Source of the DNA: an uncultured Candidatus Berkelbacteria bacterium
GTDB taxonomy: Bacteria > Patescibacteriota > UBA1384 > 2-12-FULL-50-11
Direction of reading: 5' to 3'
Assembly (NCBI GenBank): GCA_903839975.1
Contig: CAIMEH010000023.1
Span: forward strand, 1-42,717
DNA: 42,717 nt
Each line of letters begins with the position of its first letter. Within the stretch, counting starts at the first letter, position 1. Of the stretch, positions 41,022 to 42,717 are shown piece after piece. Both the position numbers and the translations under genes were made by a program. The notes below the pieces were generated by a model, which was not told where the DNA came from, did not search any database, and worked only from the letters and a program-made list of their open reading frames with translations.

Positions 41022-41051
41022 GCGGCGGCTCCCCGATTGGGGATCCGCCGC
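41022..41051 (-). terminator. Terminator of the lipoprotein gene at 41059
   Basis: Near-identical copy of the hairpin at 40357-40386 (two substitutions), followed on the minus strand by a T run. Confidence 0.9.
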
Positions 41052-41058
41052 GTGTGCG

Positions 41059-41502
41059 TTATTTCGGTTGTGAAGCCATATCGTCCCACCACTGCAGGAC
41101 GTAGTCACTTGATGAATCTACTGCCGAGTAGATCTTTCCGTTGACGACATTAACACCGGCACCTCGGCTGGCTTCGTAGGCAACCTTTCCTTGATAGAAA
41201 ACGCTGCCGATTGTTATGCCGATTTGCCCATCGTCCGAGACATGTCCAGTGACTTTGATGCCTGCGGGCAAGTCGGTGGGTGGCGGAGGCGTAACAGACT
41301 CAGTGGTCGTACCGGTAATTTCACCGAACTTATCGATATTCATCGACATCGTACCGTAGGCCACCTGATTCCTCATGATCTCGGCATGGTGGTTCCCTTC
41401 GAAAAGGGAGCGAGTTTCGACTCCGCCGCCGGAACAGCCGGCGAGCAAGACGAGGGCAGCTAGGGCTGCTGCGATGACGAAATAGTTGATTCGATTTTTC
41501 AT
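41059..41502 (-). CDS. Secreted lipoprotein, unrecognised
   Basis: MKNRINYFVIAAALAALVLL leads to the lipobox LAGC (Cys at about residue 23) and SGGG. The mature part (about 125 residues) has a TPPPPTDLP linker and beta-rich repeats of Gly/Asp (GHVSDDGQIGITIGS). I start at ATG 41502, which follows GGAGGG; a longer frame to 41565 would begin at the -35 box. It shares promoter, ribosome-site and terminator design with the lipoprotein downstream, so the two are probably paralogous in control if not in fold. Confidence 0.8.
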   Translation of the reverse strand: MKNRINYFVIAAALAALVLLAGCSGGGVETRSLFEGNHHAEIMRNQVAYGTMSMNIDKFGEITGTTTESVTPPPPTDLPAGIKVTGHVSDDGQIGITIGSVFYQGKVAYEASRGAGVNVVNGKIYSAVDSSSDYVLQWWDDMASQPK

Positions 41503-41536
41503 GTTCGTTTCCACCCTCCAATTTGGTGTTGCGGCA

Positions 41537-41565
41537 ACTATACCTGTTATAAGGGTAAAAGTCAA
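41537..41565 (-). promoter_or_regulatory. Promoter of the lipoprotein gene at 41059
   Basis: On the minus strand: TTGACT, 17-base spacer, TATAGT. Confidence 0.85.
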
Positions 41566-41570
41566 GGGAT

Positions 41571-41599
41571 TTGACCCATATTTCTAATTAACGTAGTAA
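41571..41599 (+). promoter_or_regulatory. Promoter of dut
   Basis: TTGACC (41571-41576), 17-base spacer, TAGTAA (41594-41599), six bases, ATG at 41606. Leaderless layout. Confidence 0.65.
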
Positions 41600-41605
41600 T
41601 AAGTT

Positions 41606-42043
41606 ATGGAAGTTGAAATAAGCAAAAATCACCCTGATGCGAGGTTGCCAGAGTATAAGACTGAAGGGGCTGCCTGTTTCGATATCGAGGCTCTCGAGGA
41701 GACTGTTGTAGCTTCTGGCGAGATTGCTGACCTGAGAACTGGTTTGATTTTTCAGATTCCCCGAGAACATGTTTTAATACTCCAACCGAGGTCAAGTTCG
41801 CCAAAATTGGGCTATACCATGCCTCATTCGGTGGGAATTATCGATTCCGACTACTGCGGTCCAGAAGATGAGCTATTTATCAGAATTAAGAACGTAATCG
41901 ATAAGCCGATAACAATCGAAAAATATCAAAGAATCGTTCAGGGCTATATTGCGCCGCTGCCAAGAATCGTTTGGAAAGAGAAGTCACATAAAAGTTTAAA
42001 AACAAAAACTCGCGGTGGTTTCGGCTCCACGGGCAAACATTAA
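41606..42043 (+). CDS. dut: dUTP diphosphatase
   Basis: dUTPase hydrolyses dUTP to dUMP, keeping uracil out of DNA and feeding ThyA. The five trimeric-dUTPase motifs are visible: GAACFDIEA, RSSSPKLGYTM, the uridine-binding GIIDSDYCG, a QRIVQGYIAP strand, and the Gly-rich RGGFGSTG tail. Length 145 is normal. It has its own leaderless-type promoter. Confidence 0.95.
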   Translation: MEVEISKNHPDARLPEYKTEGAACFDIEALEETVVASGEIADLRTGLIFQIPREHVLILQPRSSSPKLGYTMPHSVGIIDSDYCGPEDELFIRIKNVIDKPITIEKYQRIVQGYIAPLPRIVWKEKSHKSLKTKTRGGFGSTGKH

Positions 42044-42047
42044 TCTG

Positions 42048-42076
42048 TTGACACCACTTTTTAATCAGGGTAAAAT
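42048..42076 (+). promoter_or_regulatory. Promoter upstream of 23S rRNA
   Basis: Perfect TTGACA (42048-42053), 17-base spacer, TAAAAT (42071-42076). It is the best -35/-10 pair in the window. Confidence 0.85.
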
Positions 42077-42086
42077 CGGAGAGTAC

Positions 42087-42119
42087 ATGTTAAGGAAAAC
42101 ACAAGGAGGAGCCGGTTAA
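42087..42119 (+). CDS. Possible 10-residue leader peptide
   Basis: ATG lies ten bases after the -10 and opens a frame reading MLRKTQGGAG, stop at 42117. Inside it is AAGGAGGA, complementary to the 16S 3' end. Two hairpins and a terminator follow. The arrangement is like an attenuator, but a frame this short can occur by chance. Confidence 0.3.
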   Translation: MLRKTQGGAG

Positions 42120-42148
42120 ACGCAGCGGATTTTTCATCCGACGTTGTA

Positions 42149-42169
42149 GCCGCCTCTAGGCGGTTTTTT
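42149..42169 (+). terminator. Intrinsic terminator in the 23S leader
   Basis: CCGCC-TCTA-GGCGG stem (42150-42163) plus six T (42164-42169), preceded by hairpin CGGAT/ATCCG (about 42126-42140). It lies about 85 bases into the transcript and about 250 bases before 23S. Confidence 0.8.
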
Positions 42170-42264
42170 AATTAGCAGGGCGCGCTTGTAAACGAGCCCC
42201 TAGTGCGAAATCTTAACAACTCGTTCCAAGCTGAAGTTGAAGATATTTCAACTAAAGCAAAAGT

Positions 42265-42337
42265 CCTAACACTTAAGATAAGAAGGGTGAAAAACCCCCG
42301 TCTATCAGTCGCACTCCCAAGTGCGGCAAGTGTTAGG
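42265..42337 (+). ncRNA. Predicted three-way-junction RNA in the 23S leader
   Basis: A 10-bp perfect closing stem CCTAACACTT (42265-42274) with AAGTGTTAGG (42328-42337) encloses two arms. Arm one is GATA...TATC (42277-42280/42303-42306) with inner GGG/CCC. Arm two is CGCACT/AGTGCG (42310-42315/42320-42325). No known riboswitch is recognised. Confidence 0.6.
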
Positions 42338-42367
42338 CACAAGTAAACTGCCGTATAAATTTTGTGA

Positions 42368-42409
42368 TTTTTGGTCTCTGACCAAAAAAATTCATCATTG
42401 AGATGAATT
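42368..42409 (+). other. Tandem hairpins just before 23S
   Basis: TTTTTGGTC-TCT-GACCAAAAA (42368-42388) and AATTCATC-ATTGA-GATGAATT (42389-42409), the same style as the stems before 16S. Confidence 0.65.
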
Positions 42410-42416
42410 ATTATAC

Positions 42417-42717
42417 GGTTGTAAGTAATTCACAAAAGTGCACACAGAGGATGTCTTGGCAGATATGGCTGATGAAGGACGTAGTAGTCTGCGATAAGCT
42501 TCGGGGAGCTGACAAACGAGCTTTGATCCGGAGATTTCCGAATGGGGAAACCCACGACGATGAAGTCGTCGTACTCCATTGCTGTAATGCAATCGAGAGG
42601 GAACCCGCTGAACTGAAACATCTTAGTAAGCGGAGGAAAAGAAAACAGTAGTGATTCCCTTAGTAGTGGCGAGCGAAAAGGGAACAGCCTAAACTTTCTC
42701 AGTAACCAGATTCTGGG
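42417..42717 (+). rRNA. 23S ribosomal RNA, 5' part
   Basis: The sequence follows the 5' domain of 23S rRNA: a GTGCACACAGAGGATG segment, GATGAAGGACG, TCTGCGATAAGC, CCGAATGGGGAAACCCA, GAACTGAAACATCTTAGTA, GGAAAAGAAA and TAGTGGCGAGCGAA. It runs off the window end. The start is placed at the base equivalent to GGTTAAG in E. coli. Confidence 0.95.

Noticed and set aside
42265-42337. 5S rRNA or tmRNA in the 23S leader
   Set aside because: There is no 5S consensus (CCCGAAC and GAAGUUAAG segments missing), the size is too small, and there is no tRNA-like acceptor half for tmRNA.
42403-42651. 82-codon frame at the right end
   Set aside because: It lies within the 23S rRNA 5' domain, whose conserved blocks are recognised base by base.

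Overview
The window looks like a piece of a Candidate Phyla Radiation (Patescibacteria) chromosome. The evidence is a 16S rRNA gene with CPR-like departures at universal primer sites, a 16S gene unlinked from 23S, a shortened release factor 1, a prolyl-tRNA synthetase without its editing insertion, many short overlapping genes and a diversity-generating retroelement (DGR). TGA, TAA and TAG all act as stops, so the code is standard. I do not assign a class.

Layout: (1) 1-3170, gatA (5' end cut off), two small genes and gatB, chained by ATGA overlaps. (2) 3192-7008, a complete DGR: a 659-residue target with a variable repeat (VR) at its C-terminus, a cruciform just after the VR, a terminator, the template repeat (TR), an avd gene on the opposite strand and a reverse transcriptase (RT). 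A (GA)13 microsatellite lies where the RT and avd 5' ends overlap. (3) 7047-9016, MscS-like channel, small membrane protein and HtrA protease. (4) 9017-9779, structured DNA with diverged inverted arms around a small membrane-protein gene. (5) 9780-18480, translation and envelope genes: prmC, prfA, rpmE, rpsB, tsf (with a second, diverged copy of its 3' end), glycosyltransferase, PIG-L deacetylase, frr, site-2 protease and proS. (6) 18580-25850, a small acidic protein, tpiA, a PfkB kinase, a degenerate flavoprotein, pgk, tig, a YggT-like protein and clpP. (7) 25866-28063, a 16S transcription unit with a highly structured leader, converging on tRNA-Ile. (8) 28169-34785, a VTT protein, murB, a 149-bp inverted-repeat element, a nucleotidyltransferase with a dCMP deaminase, and a thyA-folA-HIT operon. 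(9) 34931-42043, tRNA-Ala, ndk, an ABC transporter, Nudix hydrolase, L,D-transpeptidase, mutM, two lipoproteins and dut. (10) 42048-42717, a promoter, a structured leader and the start of 23S rRNA.

The DGR is the main novelty. All 18 differences between VR (4982-5115) and TR (5462-5595) fall on TR adenines (18 of 40 A; 0 of 94 other bases), the signature of adenine-specific mutagenic retrohoming. The (GA)13 tract lies inside the RT reading frame. One added GA unit would put the best avd start codon in frame, so repeat length may switch the system.

A second theme is translation initiation. At least ten genes have a -10-like hexamer exactly six bases before the ATG, with no Shine-Dalgarno sequence, which predicts leaderless mRNAs. 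Most accessory-type genes (lipoproteins, thyA operon, L,D-transpeptidase, small orphans) instead have a Shine-Dalgarno sequence, and several of these have a full promoter with a leader.

The nucleotide genes form a scattered set: dCMP deaminase and dUTPase give dUMP, ThyA with DHFR makes dTMP, and Ndk makes triphosphates. tpiA and pgk supply lower glycolysis. All calls come from reading the sequence; no database search was run.
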